A stretch of 49,581 bases of DNA from a bacterium. Lineage in GTDB: Bacteria; Sysuimicrobiota; Sysuimicrobiia; Sysuimicrobiales; Segetimicrobiaceae. Within the stretch, counting starts at the first letter, position 1; each line of letters opens with the position of its first letter. The translations under genes and the position numbers were made by a program. Where the stretch lies: positions 1 to 49,581 of the forward strand of contig DATGJN010000016.1 in assembly GCA_035295165.1 (NCBI GenBank), given 5' to 3'. Positions 1 to 8,142 of the stretch are shown here, piece after piece. Below the pieces are notes generated by a model that was given only the letters and a program-made list of their open reading frames with translations, was not told the origin of the DNA and did no database searches.

Positions 1-1
1 G

Positions 2-610
2 AACGGCGGGAACGATAGCGGGGGCAACGGCGGAAAAGGCGGTAACGGCGGCGACGGCGGTGATGCGGGTAATTCGATGAGCGGGGGGAACGGCGGCGAC
101 GGCGGCAGCGGTGGCAGCGGTGGCGATGGTGCGGTCGGACCCAACGGCGGTGCGGGCGGCGCGGGCGGTGCGGGCGGCAACGGCGGCTCGTGCGTCGGTG
201 GTGGATGCACGGCCGGCAACGGCGGCAACGGAGGCAGAGGCGGCAACGGCGGGATGGGCGGATCCGGCGGAAGCAATGGCGCGGGCGGCGCCGGCGGGAA
301 TGGTGGGAGCGGAGGCGGCTGCATCGGGGATGGGTGCAGCGCCGGCGACGGTGGCAACGGTGGACTCGGAGGCAGCGCGGGAACGGCATCCGGCGGATCG
401 ATCGGCGCCAACGGCCAGAATGGCCGGAACGGCCAGAACGGCAGCCTCGGGTCCGGCGGAAACGGCGGGGCAGGTGGAGCGGGCGGGAACGGCGGCAGCA
501 CACCGGGCGCTTCCGCCGCCTCAGGCGGCGTGTCGGGGCCGAACGGTCTGGGGGGTCGTGGCGGCGGGTGCGCGGGAGACGGGTGTTCGCCCGGACGCAA
601 CGGTCACTGA
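2..610 (+). CDS. Glycine-rich PGRS-like repeat protein, 5' partial
   Basis: The frame is open from the left edge, so the start lies outside the window; the first internal ATG is at 77. The visible part is almost wholly Gly-Gly-X triplets (GGN, GGA, GGS), resembling the repeat region of mycobacterial PE-PGRS proteins, but no PE domain is visible here. Numbered from the ATG at 77, three Cys pairs with four-residue spacing occur at 39/44, 82/87 and 165/170, each in a context like GGxCxGxGCxxG. Their spacing (43, then 83 residues) suggests a unit of about 42 residues with one copy lacking cysteines. It ends with SPGRNGH and converges on the next gene with a 27-bp gap. No enzymatic motif is seen. 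A surface or structural role is a guess. Confidence 0.7.
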   Translation, partial: NGGNDSGGNGGKGGNGGDGGDAGNSMSGGNGGDGGSGGSGGDGAVGPNGGAGGAGGAGGNGGSCVGGGCTAGNGGNGGRGGNGGMGGSGGSNGAGGAGGNGGSGGGCIGDGCSAGDGGNGGLGGSAGTASGGSIGANGQNGRNGQNGSLGSGGNGGAGGAGGNGGSTPGASAASGGVSGPNGLGGRGGGCAGDGCSPGRNGH

Positions 611-637
611 TCTCTGGTGTGGACGACCGATCGCTCG

Positions 638-1420
638 CTACGCGGGGCTGAAGAAGTCGCTCGTGGTCGTGGTGAAACGGACGCGTCGATACCCCGCCAG
701 CGTAACGGTCGCGACGGTGAGACGTCCCCCAACGAGTTGGTGAAGATCGGGTTCGCCCTGTCTCGCCCGTGCGAAGCGGGCGACGCCGAGCGTGATCGAG
801 CCCAGCAGTTTCGCCAGGGCGACGCCGTCGACGAGGCTCATCTGGCGGAGCGGAACCAGATATTCGAGGCGTGCGACGATCTCCGCAGTCTTCGCGTCAA
901 GCAGGGAGAGGTCCACCGCGGGATCGATCCCCTTGAACAACCGGGTGATCGCGTGGCCCTGACCGCGCCAATGATAGTTCGGCGCATCGGTGGTGGAGAG
1001 TAGGCGCCGCTCGCCAGCCGGCCACGCTGCTTCGTAGATCCTCCCCACACCGTCGGGGCCGTACCCGCCGATCAGAAACCCCACGGGCTCCGCGTCCGGC
1101 GCCTGGTCGGAGGCGGCCGCCCCGTCTTCGCGCCCGAGCGAGGCGAGAAACCCGTCGACGATCGTCGTGACATCGCGCGAGGCTTCTGGGGCCAGGCGCG
1201 CGGCATATCGCGCTGCGAGTGCGGCGATCGTATCCCCGCGCAGATGACTTCGGCCGTGCGTCACCGCGGCCGTCTGAGGGCCGAGCGGAAAGATCTTGCG
1301 TGCGGAATCCGTCAGAACGTCGATCGCGCGGTGGTCGCCCGTCTGCCGCCACCGCGTCGTCCGGCCGTCCGCGGCCAGCACGATCCCTTCGGAGAGCGAG
1401 ATCGCGATTGCGATCGTCAT
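638..1420 (-). CDS. Proteasome/HslV-like Ntn hydrolase
   Basis: A 260-residue protein whose N-terminus looks like a proteasome beta or HslV chain. After removal of Met, Thr1 begins a strand leading to GIVLAADGR, with the Asp at position 17, exactly where the catalytic Asp17 of the superfamily lies. The likely Lys33 equivalent, in ARKIFPLG, falls at position 41, so there is a short insertion between them. The start at 1420 is chosen over an in-frame ATG at 1459 because a strong AAGGAGG stands about 7 bases before it and because this start exposes the Thr nucleophile. The C-terminal half has no motif I recognise. It is longer than HslV (about 175 residues). No partner ATPase or second subunit is nearby, so it may be a stand-alone peptidase. 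Substrate unknown. Confidence 0.7.
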   Translation of the reverse strand: MTIAIAISLSEGIVLAADGRTTRWRQTGDHRAIDVLTDSARKIFPLGPQTAAVTHGRSHLRGDTIAALAARYAARLAPEASRDVTTIVDGFLASLGREDGAAASDQAPDAEPVGFLIGGYGPDGVGRIYEAAWPAGERRLLSTTDAPNYHWRGQGHAITRLFKGIDPAVDLSLLDAKTAEIVARLEYLVPLRQMSLVDGVALAKLLGSITLGVARFARARQGEPDLHQLVGGRLTVATVTLAGYRRVRFTTTTSDFFSPA

Positions 1421-1456
1421 GCCGAGCGCCTCCTTACCGCCATTTCGCTGTCGGTT

Positions 1457-1488
1457 CAAGGAATTCTGGCTGCGGGCCAGAATCCTTG
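1457..1488. repeat. Inverted repeat in divergent intergenic region
   Basis: Arms at 1457-1470 and 1476-1488 are complementary apart from one extra A in the left arm, with a 5-base loop. The repeat lies in the 138-bp region between the Ntn hydrolase and the porin, which are transcribed away from each other. It could be an operator or an RNA hairpin in the porin leader. No T-run follows, so a terminator is unlikely. Confidence 0.5.
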
Positions 1489-1558
1489 TCTGCCGTAACG
1501 GGCAACGCGTGGCGCGTCAACCGGTCGCCGTAGGAGACGTCGTATCGTCCCAGGGTCC

Positions 1559-3391
1559 ATGATGAAGACAGGTGCGTCACGGATCGTGTGGCTTGCAATC
1601 GCGCTGGGCCTCGTGTGTGTGTGGGGTGACGGTCCGGCCGGCGCCCAGGCGTTCTCCGACCGCGCCGCGCCGGCGTGGGTCTCCGGCGTCGTGGACGGCT
1701 TGGTCCACCACGGCGTCGTGGCTGGGCCGGCGCTCGATCCGCTGGTCGCGCCGCTCGTCCAAGACGGCGGCAAGGACGTGACTCGCGGGGAAGTCGCCGC
1801 CTGGCTCGCCCGGGCGCTGCCCGAGCTCGTGGCGCGGCTGCAGGTCCCCAGTCCGTCGGCCGGGGTCCGCCGAAGCGATCTTGCCGCGGTGCAGCGGCTG
1901 GTGCACGAATTCGAGGCGGAGCTTGCCTCGCTCGACGTCCTGAGCGAGGTGTTGCAGCGTCAGGTCGCCCAACTCGGGACCGAGGTGAGACAGGTCAAGG
2001 TCAGCGGCGACACCCGCGTCCGCTACGAACTCAGCCGCATTGCGCTCAACAACCCCGGTCGGGGGCCGATCGCGTCGTCGTCAGCGGAACCCCTCCTGAA
2101 CTTCGCCAGTATGCGCGCTCGGGTGGAGTTCGACGGCGGTCTGACGGACGATGCCCGATTCCGGCTGCGCCTGACGACGTTCAATCAGGTCGGGACGACG
2201 GACGGAACATTCAGCGTCGTGAACGCGGCGCCGGCCGGGCAGTTCAACACCATGTTTATCCCGTTCAACAGCGGGCTGACGGACGCGATGGCCCAGATCA
2301 ACATGTTTCAGTTCGATTGGGGCGGCGCGTTCGGTCTGCCGCTTGAGATTCAGATTGGTCATCTCGGCGGCGACACGTGGTTGCCGCGCAACGGCGATCC
2401 GTTGTACCCGATGTCGCCGCCCCCAGGCCAGACGACGGTGTTGCAGCTCGGCCCGGTCGGGCTGCTGCTCGACACGGCGAAAGACGTCGTTGGCGAGCGG
2501 AGTCTCGGGACGTACGGGGTCGATGCCCTCGTGGCGACCTACCACCCCGAGGGCATGCAGGCGCAGGTGCTCCTCGGCGGGGTCGGGGGTGTCACGTTCA
2601 TCGGCGGTCGCGCGCAGGCGGCGCTGACGCCAGACGTGACGGTTGGCGTGAACACGCTCACGGACACGTGTGACCCCGGTGGGGGCGTGAACAACGCCGA
2701 GCTCGTCTCCGACCTGACACTCCTGGGCGCGGGAAAGGGCGTTGCCCAGTGTTCGTTCGTCTGGTGGGGCGCGCAGAACGGCTGGGTCAACGCCGCGAAC
2801 GCGGGGACCACGAGTCCGATCACGAACATTCCCGGCACCGGCTACAGCGCCGACCTGAACGCGGCGCTCGGACGGGACGTGCGCCTGCAGGCCGAGCTGG
2901 GATGGTGGTACGATCCCACCGCCCAGACGACGGGCATGGGCTGGCAAGCCCAGGCGGTCGTGGGGAATCCCGACGGGCGCGCCCCGATAGTGGTCCTCGG
3001 CTATCAGTCGTTCGACTCCGCGTTCTACCCAGCGTACGGGGCGGCAGAGGATGCCGTCGTCGGATTCATCTGGCCCGGCGGGTTTCGGAACGCCTTCGGC
3101 ATCGTGGAGTTCCCCCCGGTCGCCGGCTGGACGTTCGCCGCGGGATACGAAAGCGGCACATCGCTCGGCACCGGTCCGCAGCCGGGGGCGGCCGGGTTCG
3201 GCGGGCCGGCGTTCGCCAACGCCGTGTGCGAAAGTTGCGCCCCGAAGGGGCAGTCGTTCTCGGGCTGGCTCGTGTCGGCGGGGCACGTCCTCGGCCAGGA
3301 CGCCACGCTTCGCCTGTACTACTTCTCATGGCAGTTCAACGGCGTGTCGCAGGCCGACTCGTACCGCCTGGAGCTGGATTACCGGTTCTGA
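1559..3391 (+). CDS. SLH-domain outer membrane porin
   Basis: A 610-residue exported protein. Residues 1-30 form a signal peptide (Arg/Lys, a hydrophobic core, then an AQA-like cleavage site). Residues about 31-97 form a divergent SLH domain (FSD at its start, VTRGEVAAWLARAL at its end), which in this family binds secondary cell-wall polymer on peptidoglycan. Residues about 105-150 are heptad-like and probably coiled coil. The remaining 450 residues are rich in alternating hydrophobic and aromatic stretches typical of a beta-barrel, ending YRLELDYRF with the terminal Phe used for outer membrane assembly. This SLH-coiled coil-porin layout is known from Cyanobacteria, Thermus and Negativicutes. 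Two pairs of cysteines (DTCDPGG/AQCSF and VCESCAPKG) could form disulfides in loops. The ribosome binding site is weak. ATG-ATG leaves the start ambiguous by one codon. Confidence 0.8.
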   Translation: MMKTGASRIVWLAIALGLVCVWGDGPAGAQAFSDRAAPAWVSGVVDGLVHHGVVAGPALDPLVAPLVQDGGKDVTRGEVAAWLARALPELVARLQVPSPSAGVRRSDLAAVQRLVHEFEAELASLDVLSEVLQRQVAQLGTEVRQVKVSGDTRVRYELSRIALNNPGRGPIASSSAEPLLNFASMRARVEFDGGLTDDARFRLRLTTFNQVGTTDGTFSVVNAAPAGQFNTMFIPFNSGLTDAMAQINMFQFDWGGAFGLPLEIQIGHLGGDTWLPRNGDPLYPMSPPPGQTTVLQLGPVGLLLDTAKDVVGERSLGTYGVDALVATYHPEGMQAQVLLGGVGGVTFIGGRAQAALTPDVTVGVNTLTDTCDPGGGVNNAELVSDLTLLGAGKGVAQCSFVWWGAQNGWVNAANAGTTSPITNIPGTGYSADLNAALGRDVRLQAELGWWYDPTAQTTGMGWQAQAVVGNPDGRAPIVVLGYQSFDSAFYPAYGAAEDAVVGFIWPGGFRNAFGIVEFPPVAGWTFAAGYESGTSLGTGPQPGAAGFGGPAFANAVCESCAPKGQSFSGWLVSAGHVLGQDATLRLYYFSWQFNGVSQADSYRLELDYRF

Positions 3392-3468
3392 TCCGGTTCG
3401 GCGATTCCGCGACGCTGGGAGTGTCGCCCGGGCGCGTCGAAGCAACTAGCCTCGGGAGGTGACCGCCG

Positions 3469-5409
3469 TTGTCGCCACAGACCAAGTCGTACGGCTCCTG
3501 GACGTCCCCGATCACCGCCGATCTGATCGTTTCCGGTACCATCGGTCTGGACCAGGTCGTCTTGGACGGCGACGACGCGTACTGGATCGAGGCGCGCCCT
3601 TCGGAGGGCGGACGGCATGTCGTGGTGCACCGTACGCCGGACGGGCGTGTCGTGGACGTCACGCCGGCCGGCATGAACGCGCGCACGCGCGTGCACGAGT
3701 ACGGTGGCGGCGCGTACACGGTCCACCGTGGCGTGGTGTACTTCTCCAACTTCGTCGACCAGCGCCTCTTCCGGCAGGACCCGGGCGCACCGCCCCGGCC
3801 GCTCAGTCCCGCCGCGGACATGCGGTACGCCGATGCGGTGATTGACGCTCGTCGCGAACGGTTGGTGTGCGTGCGCGAGGACCACACGACCACGGCGTCT
3901 GAGGCCGTGAACACCCTCGTCAGTCTGCCCTGGAACGGCGACGACCGCACCGGCGGACGGATCCTCGTCGAAGGCAACGACTTCTACTCGTCGCCGCGCC
4001 TCAGCCCGGACGGCTCGCGCCTGGCATGGCTGACGTGGAACCATCCAAACATGCCGTGGGACGGGACCGAGTTGTGGGTCGCGGACCTCGCGGCCGACGG
4101 TGCGGTCGCGCGGAGCACGCGCGTCGCGGGCGGCGCAGCGGAGTCGGTGTTTCAACCGGAATGGGCGCCGGACGGCACGCTGTTCTTCGTGTCGGACCGC
4201 ACCGGTTGGTGGAACCTCTACCGCGGGGGCGACGGACGGAACGATCCCGTGTGTCCGATGGCGGCCGAATTCGGCGTCCCGCAGTGGGTCTTCGGCATGT
4301 CCCAGTACGCGCTCAGGCCGGACGGCCGGCTGATCTGCGCGTACCGCGCGCCCGGGGGCGGCGGGCTCGGCGTGCTCGATCCGGCCACGGGTCGGATGGC
4401 CCCGGTCGAGATGCCGTACCGAGGCGCCGAGAACGTCCGGTGCGGAAAACGTCACGCGGTCTTCATCGCGGGAAGTCCCGTCGCGTTCCGCGCGGTGGTG
4501 CGCCTGGACCTCGACACCGGCCGGACGGAGGTGTTGCGCCGCTCCGCGGAGAGCGAGCCGGATCCGACGTACCTGTCCCAGCCGGAGGCCATCGAGTTCC
4601 CGACCGAGGGCGGCCATACCGCGTACGGATACTACTACGCCCCCCGCAACCCCGACTTCGCCGGCCCCGCGGACGCACGTCCGCCGCTCCTGGTCACGAG
4701 CCACGGAGGGCCGACGGGTGCCGCATCTCCGACGCTGAACCTGTTGGTCCAGTACTGGACGAGCCGCGGGTTCGGATACCTCGACGTGAACTACGGCGGC
4801 AGCACGGGGTACGGGCGTGCGTATCGCGAGCGGCTGTACGGGCAGTGGGGCGTTGTGGACGTGGACGACTGCGCGAACGGCGCCAGGTACCTCGTCCAGC
4901 AAGACCGCGTGGACGGCCGCCGCCTCGTGATCCGCGGCGGCAGCGCCGGCGGCTATACGACGTTGTGCGCGCTCGTGTTTCGCGACGCGTTCCAGGCCGG
5001 CGCGAGCCACTTTGGCATCGCCGACCTCGAGGTCTTCCGGCAGGACACGCACAAGTTCGAGTCCCGCTACGACCAACACCTGATCGGTCCCTACCCGCAG
5101 CGCCGCGATCTGTATCGCGCGCGCTCGCCGATCCACTTCCTCGACCGGCTCGCGCGGCCGTTGATCCTGTTCCAGGGGCTCGAGGACAAGGTCGTTCCGC
5201 CGAACCAGGCCGAGATGATGTTCGAGGCGGTGCGCGCGAAGGGACTGCCCGTCGCCTACCTGGCCTATCCCGGGGAGCAGCACGGATTCCGGCGGGCGGA
5301 AAACATCAAACGCACCCTCGAGGCGGAATTGTACTTCCATGCCCGAGTGTTCGGATTCCCGCTCGCGGACGCCGTGGACCCGGTGCGGATCGAGAACCTC
5401 CCCGGCTGA
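3469..5409 (+). CDS. S9 family peptidase (prolyl oligopeptidase type)
   Basis: A 646-residue serine peptidase of the acylaminoacyl-peptidase/dipeptidyl-aminopeptidase group. The N-terminal about 390 residues contain repeated blade-like stretches (LSPDGSRLAW, EWAPDGTLFFVSDRTG) of a beta-propeller that gates access. The C-terminal alpha/beta hydrolase domain carries the triad Ser492 (RGGSAGGY), Asp573 (GLEDKVVP) and His605 (EQHGF). No signal peptide is visible, so it is probably cytoplasmic and removes residues from short peptides. The start is TTG at 3469, supported by GGGAGGTGA ending 8 bases upstream. It lies 77 bp after the porin in the same direction. The family is secure; the exact substrate is not. 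Confidence 0.9.
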   Translation: MSPQTKSYGSWTSPITADLIVSGTIGLDQVVLDGDDAYWIEARPSEGGRHVVVHRTPDGRVVDVTPAGMNARTRVHEYGGGAYTVHRGVVYFSNFVDQRLFRQDPGAPPRPLSPAADMRYADAVIDARRERLVCVREDHTTTASEAVNTLVSLPWNGDDRTGGRILVEGNDFYSSPRLSPDGSRLAWLTWNHPNMPWDGTELWVADLAADGAVARSTRVAGGAAESVFQPEWAPDGTLFFVSDRTGWWNLYRGGDGRNDPVCPMAAEFGVPQWVFGMSQYALRPDGRLICAYRAPGGGGLGVLDPATGRMAPVEMPYRGAENVRCGKRHAVFIAGSPVAFRAVVRLDLDTGRTEVLRRSAESEPDPTYLSQPEAIEFPTEGGHTAYGYYYAPRNPDFAGPADARPPLLVTSHGGPTGAASPTLNLLVQYWTSRGFGYLDVNYGGSTGYGRAYRERLYGQWGVVDVDDCANGARYLVQQDRVDGRRLVIRGGSAGGYTTLCALVFRDAFQAGASHFGIADLEVFRQDTHKFESRYDQHLIGPYPQRRDLYRARSPIHFLDRLARPLILFQGLEDKVVPPNQAEMMFEAVRAKGLPVAYLAYPGEQHGFRRAENIKRTLEAELYFHARVFGFPLADAVDPVRIENLPG

Positions 5410-5512
5410 CGGGAGGCGCACGCTCTTCGCCGTTCCTTAACCGAACGACAACGGACGAACGCAGGTATCCGGCAACGGACCCATCGAACAGAGACGCACA
5501 GCAGGAGGAGCG

Positions 5513-6274
5513 GTGGCGAGCGAGGGCATTCGCGGACGGCGGTGGCGGGGAGGGCCCGTGGTTGGCGTGGCGCATCGGGGCGCGGCGCGGTACGCTCCCG
5601 AGAACACGCTCCCGGCGTTCCGGCTGGCGCTCGACGAAGGCGCGGCCGCAGTGGAGTGCGACGTTCAGCTGACCCAGGACGGACACGTGGTCGTGATCCA
5701 CGACCAGATCGTCGATCGCACGACGGACGGGAGCGGCGCGGTCGCCTCGTTGACTCTCGAGGCGCTGCGGCGGTTGGACGCAGGACGGTGGTTGGGCCCG
5801 GCGTTCGCCGGGACCACGATTCCCACACTCGATGAGGTGCTGGACCTCGTCCGCGGGCGCGCGCTGCTGCAGATCGAGATCAAGAATGCGCCCGTATTTT
5901 ACGATGGGATCGAGCGTCGAGTGCTCGACGGGATCCGGCGGAGGGGGATGGAGGAGGACGTGCTGCTGATGTCCTTCGACCACCAGAGCGTGCGGATCGC
6001 GCGGGACCTCTCCCCCCGCAGCCCTTGCGGGATCATCTATGCGGCGCGGCTGGTGGACGCTCCGGCGGCCGCACACGCCGCAGGGGCGGACGCGCTGTGC
6101 CTCCACTGGACGTTTGCGACCGAGGACGTCGTGGCCGGGGCGCATCGGGCGGGGCTGCGAGTGTTCGTCTGGACGGTCGATGACGAGCCCGCGGCGCGCC
6201 GCTGCCTGGCGCTCGGCGTGGACGGCATCACCTCGAACGACCCCCGGTTGCTTCGGCGGGTGCTGCCGGCGTGA
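5513..6274 (+). CDS. ugpQ: Glycerophosphodiester phosphodiesterase
   Basis: A 253-residue GDPD-family enzyme that hydrolyses glycerophosphodiesters to glycerol-3-phosphate and an alcohol. The N-terminal signature is clear: His21-Arg22 in AHRGAARYAPENT, then ECDVQLTQDGHVVVIHD with Asp50 and His63, which bind metal and phosphate. Later elements LLQIEIKN and FVWTVDD also fit. There is no signal peptide, so it acts in the cytoplasm, as UgpQ does. The start is GTG at 5513 with AGGAGGAG just upstream. It heads a cluster with two permeases and a binding protein of the glycerol-3-phosphate/sugar class, which supports the ugpQ role. Confidence 0.88.
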   Translation: MASEGIRGRRWRGGPVVGVAHRGAARYAPENTLPAFRLALDEGAAAVECDVQLTQDGHVVVIHDQIVDRTTDGSGAVASLTLEALRRLDAGRWLGPAFAGTTIPTLDEVLDLVRGRALLQIEIKNAPVFYDGIERRVLDGIRRRGMEEDVLLMSFDHQSVRIARDLSPRSPCGIIYAARLVDAPAAAHAAGADALCLHWTFATEDVVAGAHRAGLRVFVWTVDDEPAARRCLALGVDGITSNDPRLLRRVLPA

Positions 6275-6296
6275 CGACGGCGCGGATCGGCGCCGC

Positions 6297-7172
6297 ATGA
6301 GATCCGCGCGCGCGTTGGTCCAGGCGCTCGTGTACCTCGTGCCGTCGTTTGCCGTGTTCACGCTGTTCGTCTTCTACCCGCTGGTCCGCAACGCCCAGAT
6401 GAGCCTCTACGAGACGAACCCGTTCGGCGGGCTGACCCTGTTCGTCGGCACCGGCAACTACGCGCAACTGCTCGCTTCGCCCGAGTTCCTCAACAGCCTC
6501 CGCGTGACGTTTTTGTTTGCGCTGTACACCGTCCCCGCAGGGATCGCGATCGGCCTGCCGCTGGCGTTGCTGGCCAACCGGCGGATTCGAGCGATCGGCG
6601 TATACCGGACTGCCTACTCGTTCACGATCGCGGTGAGCATCGCGGCCGCGGCGCTGATCTGGGAGTGGATGCTGGACCCGAACGTCGGCATCTTGAACTA
6701 TCTGCTGTCGGTCGTGCACGGGCCCCGCATCGGGTGGTTGACCGACCCCCACTGGGCGCTGCTCGCCATTGCCGCGACCACCGTCTGGAAGGACCTGGGG
6801 TTCAACGTCGTTGTGTTGCTCGCCGCGCTGCAGGGTGTCCCCGACGAGCTGATCGAAGCCGCGCGCATCGACGGCGCGGGGCAGTGGGCGGCCTTCCGCA
6901 ACGTAGTCATCCCGGCGATCTCGCCGGCGTTGTTCTTCATCGGCGTCGTCGCCACGCTCGGTGTGCTGCAGTCGTTCGGGCAGATCCACATCCTGACGCA
7001 GGGTGGGCCGGTCGGCTCCACCAACGTCATCGTCTACTCGATCTACCGCAACGCCTTCTTCAACTTCCGGTTCGGGCTCGCGGCCGCGCAAGCGATGGTG
7101 CTGTTCGCGCTCGTGCTCATCCTGACGGGCCTGCAGTTTACGGTGTTCGAACGGTGGGTGACGTACCAGTGA
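6297..7172 (+). CDS. ugpA: ABC transporter permease, UgpA/MalF type
   Basis: A 291-residue inner membrane permease with about six hydrophobic segments. The cytoplasmic EAA loop (EAARIDGAGQWAAFRNVVIP) contacts the ATPase. It is of the carbohydrate-uptake type 1 family that includes UgpA and MalF. The start at the ATG at 6297 fits the family N-terminus, which runs directly into the first helix (YLVPSFAVFTLFVFYPLV). The stop overlaps the next permease start in GTGA, so translation of the pair is coupled. Context with ugpQ suggests import of glycerol-3-phosphate or glycerophosphodiesters, but related systems carry many sugars. Confidence 0.85.
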   Translation: MRSARALVQALVYLVPSFAVFTLFVFYPLVRNAQMSLYETNPFGGLTLFVGTGNYAQLLASPEFLNSLRVTFLFALYTVPAGIAIGLPLALLANRRIRAIGVYRTAYSFTIAVSIAAAALIWEWMLDPNVGILNYLLSVVHGPRIGWLTDPHWALLAIAATTVWKDLGFNVVVLLAALQGVPDELIEAARIDGAGQWAAFRNVVIPAISPALFFIGVVATLGVLQSFGQIHILTQGGPVGSTNVIVYSIYRNAFFNFRFGLAAAQAMVLFALVLILTGLQFTVFERWVTYQ

Positions 7173-8065
7173 CACCTGCGTCTGCCGCGTCGGCGGCGGC
7201 CCGCGCGGACCGGGTGCTCCCGCGGCGCGCGGCCGCCCGGACCCTGAGGCGCGCGGCGTCGCGCATCGGCCTGGACGTGTTGATGGTCGCCGTCGCGCTC
7301 GTCGTGTTGTTTCCGGTGCTGTTCGCGCTCTCGACCAGCTTGAAGACCGCCGCGGAGGTCGATCGGTATCCGCCGACGCTGTGGCCGCACGTGCTGAGCC
7401 CGGGCAACTACGCGGAGGCACTCCAGCAGGCCCCGTTGCCGCGGTTCCTATTGAACTCGTTGATCCAGTCCGGCGTGATCACGCTCGGGCAACTGGCGAC
7501 CGCGTCGCTTGCGGCGTTTGCGTTCAGCTTCATGCAGTTCCCGGGACGCCAGGTCCTGTTCTTTCTGTTTCTCGCCACCCTGATGATCCCCGGCGAGGTC
7601 ACGCTGATCCCGAACTACCTCACGGTGCGGACATTCGGGTGGATCAACACCTACGCGGGGTTGGTCACGCCGTACCTGGCGACCGCGTTCGGCACGTTCC
7701 TGTTGCGCCAGTTCTTCATGACGATCCCGCGCGAGCTGCAGGACGCCGCGCGCATCGACGGCGCGTCGCGGCGCCGGTTCCTGTGGACGATCGTACTCCC
7801 GCTGGCGCGCCCGGCGCTCGCGACGCTCTCGATCTACGCGTTCTTGTCGGCGTGGAACCAGTACCTGTGGCCGCTCCTCGTGATCAACTCCACGGATATG
7901 CGGACCGCCCAGATCGGCCTCGCGCTGCTGCAGTCCCAGGAGGTGGTGGCGTGGAGCCTGGTCATGGCCGGGGTGGTGCTGATTCTCGTGCCGACGGTGT
8001 TCCTGTTCATCCTGGGATACCGCCACGTGGTCCGCGGGCTGACCGCCGGGGCGGTGAAAGGATAG
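7169..8065 (+). CDS. ugpE: ABC transporter permease, UgpE/MalG type
   Basis: A 298-residue permease, partner of the preceding one. An Arg-rich cytoplasmic N-terminus (about 30 residues) precedes the first membrane segment (VLMVAVALVVLFPVLFALST). The EAA loop reads DAARIDGASRRRFLWTIVLP. The start is GTG at 7169, overlapping the upstream stop by four bases. The pair would form the membrane channel of an importer whose binding protein follows. No gene for the ATPase (UgpC/MsmK class) is present in the cluster. Confidence 0.86.
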   Translation: MTPASAASAAARADRVLPRRAAARTLRRAASRIGLDVLMVAVALVVLFPVLFALSTSLKTAAEVDRYPPTLWPHVLSPGNYAEALQQAPLPRFLLNSLIQSGVITLGQLATASLAAFAFSFMQFPGRQVLFFLFLATLMIPGEVTLIPNYLTVRTFGWINTYAGLVTPYLATAFGTFLLRQFFMTIPRELQDAARIDGASRRRFLWTIVLPLARPALATLSIYAFLSAWNQYLWPLLVINSTDMRTAQIGLALLQSQEVVAWSLVMAGVVLILVPTVFLFILGYRHVVRGLTAGAVKG

Positions 8066-8142
8066 CGCGCCCCCGCGCCTCGGCAGGCCGGAGGCGAACG
8101 ACAGACCAGGCATGCGCGTACTCAATACCGGGAGGTGGCATC

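Noticed and set aside
2-610. Short repeated units that could be taken for a CRISPR array or minisatellite
   Set aside because: The repeat is a degenerate triplet pattern in one open frame encoding Gly-Gly-X, without conserved direct repeats and unique spacers.
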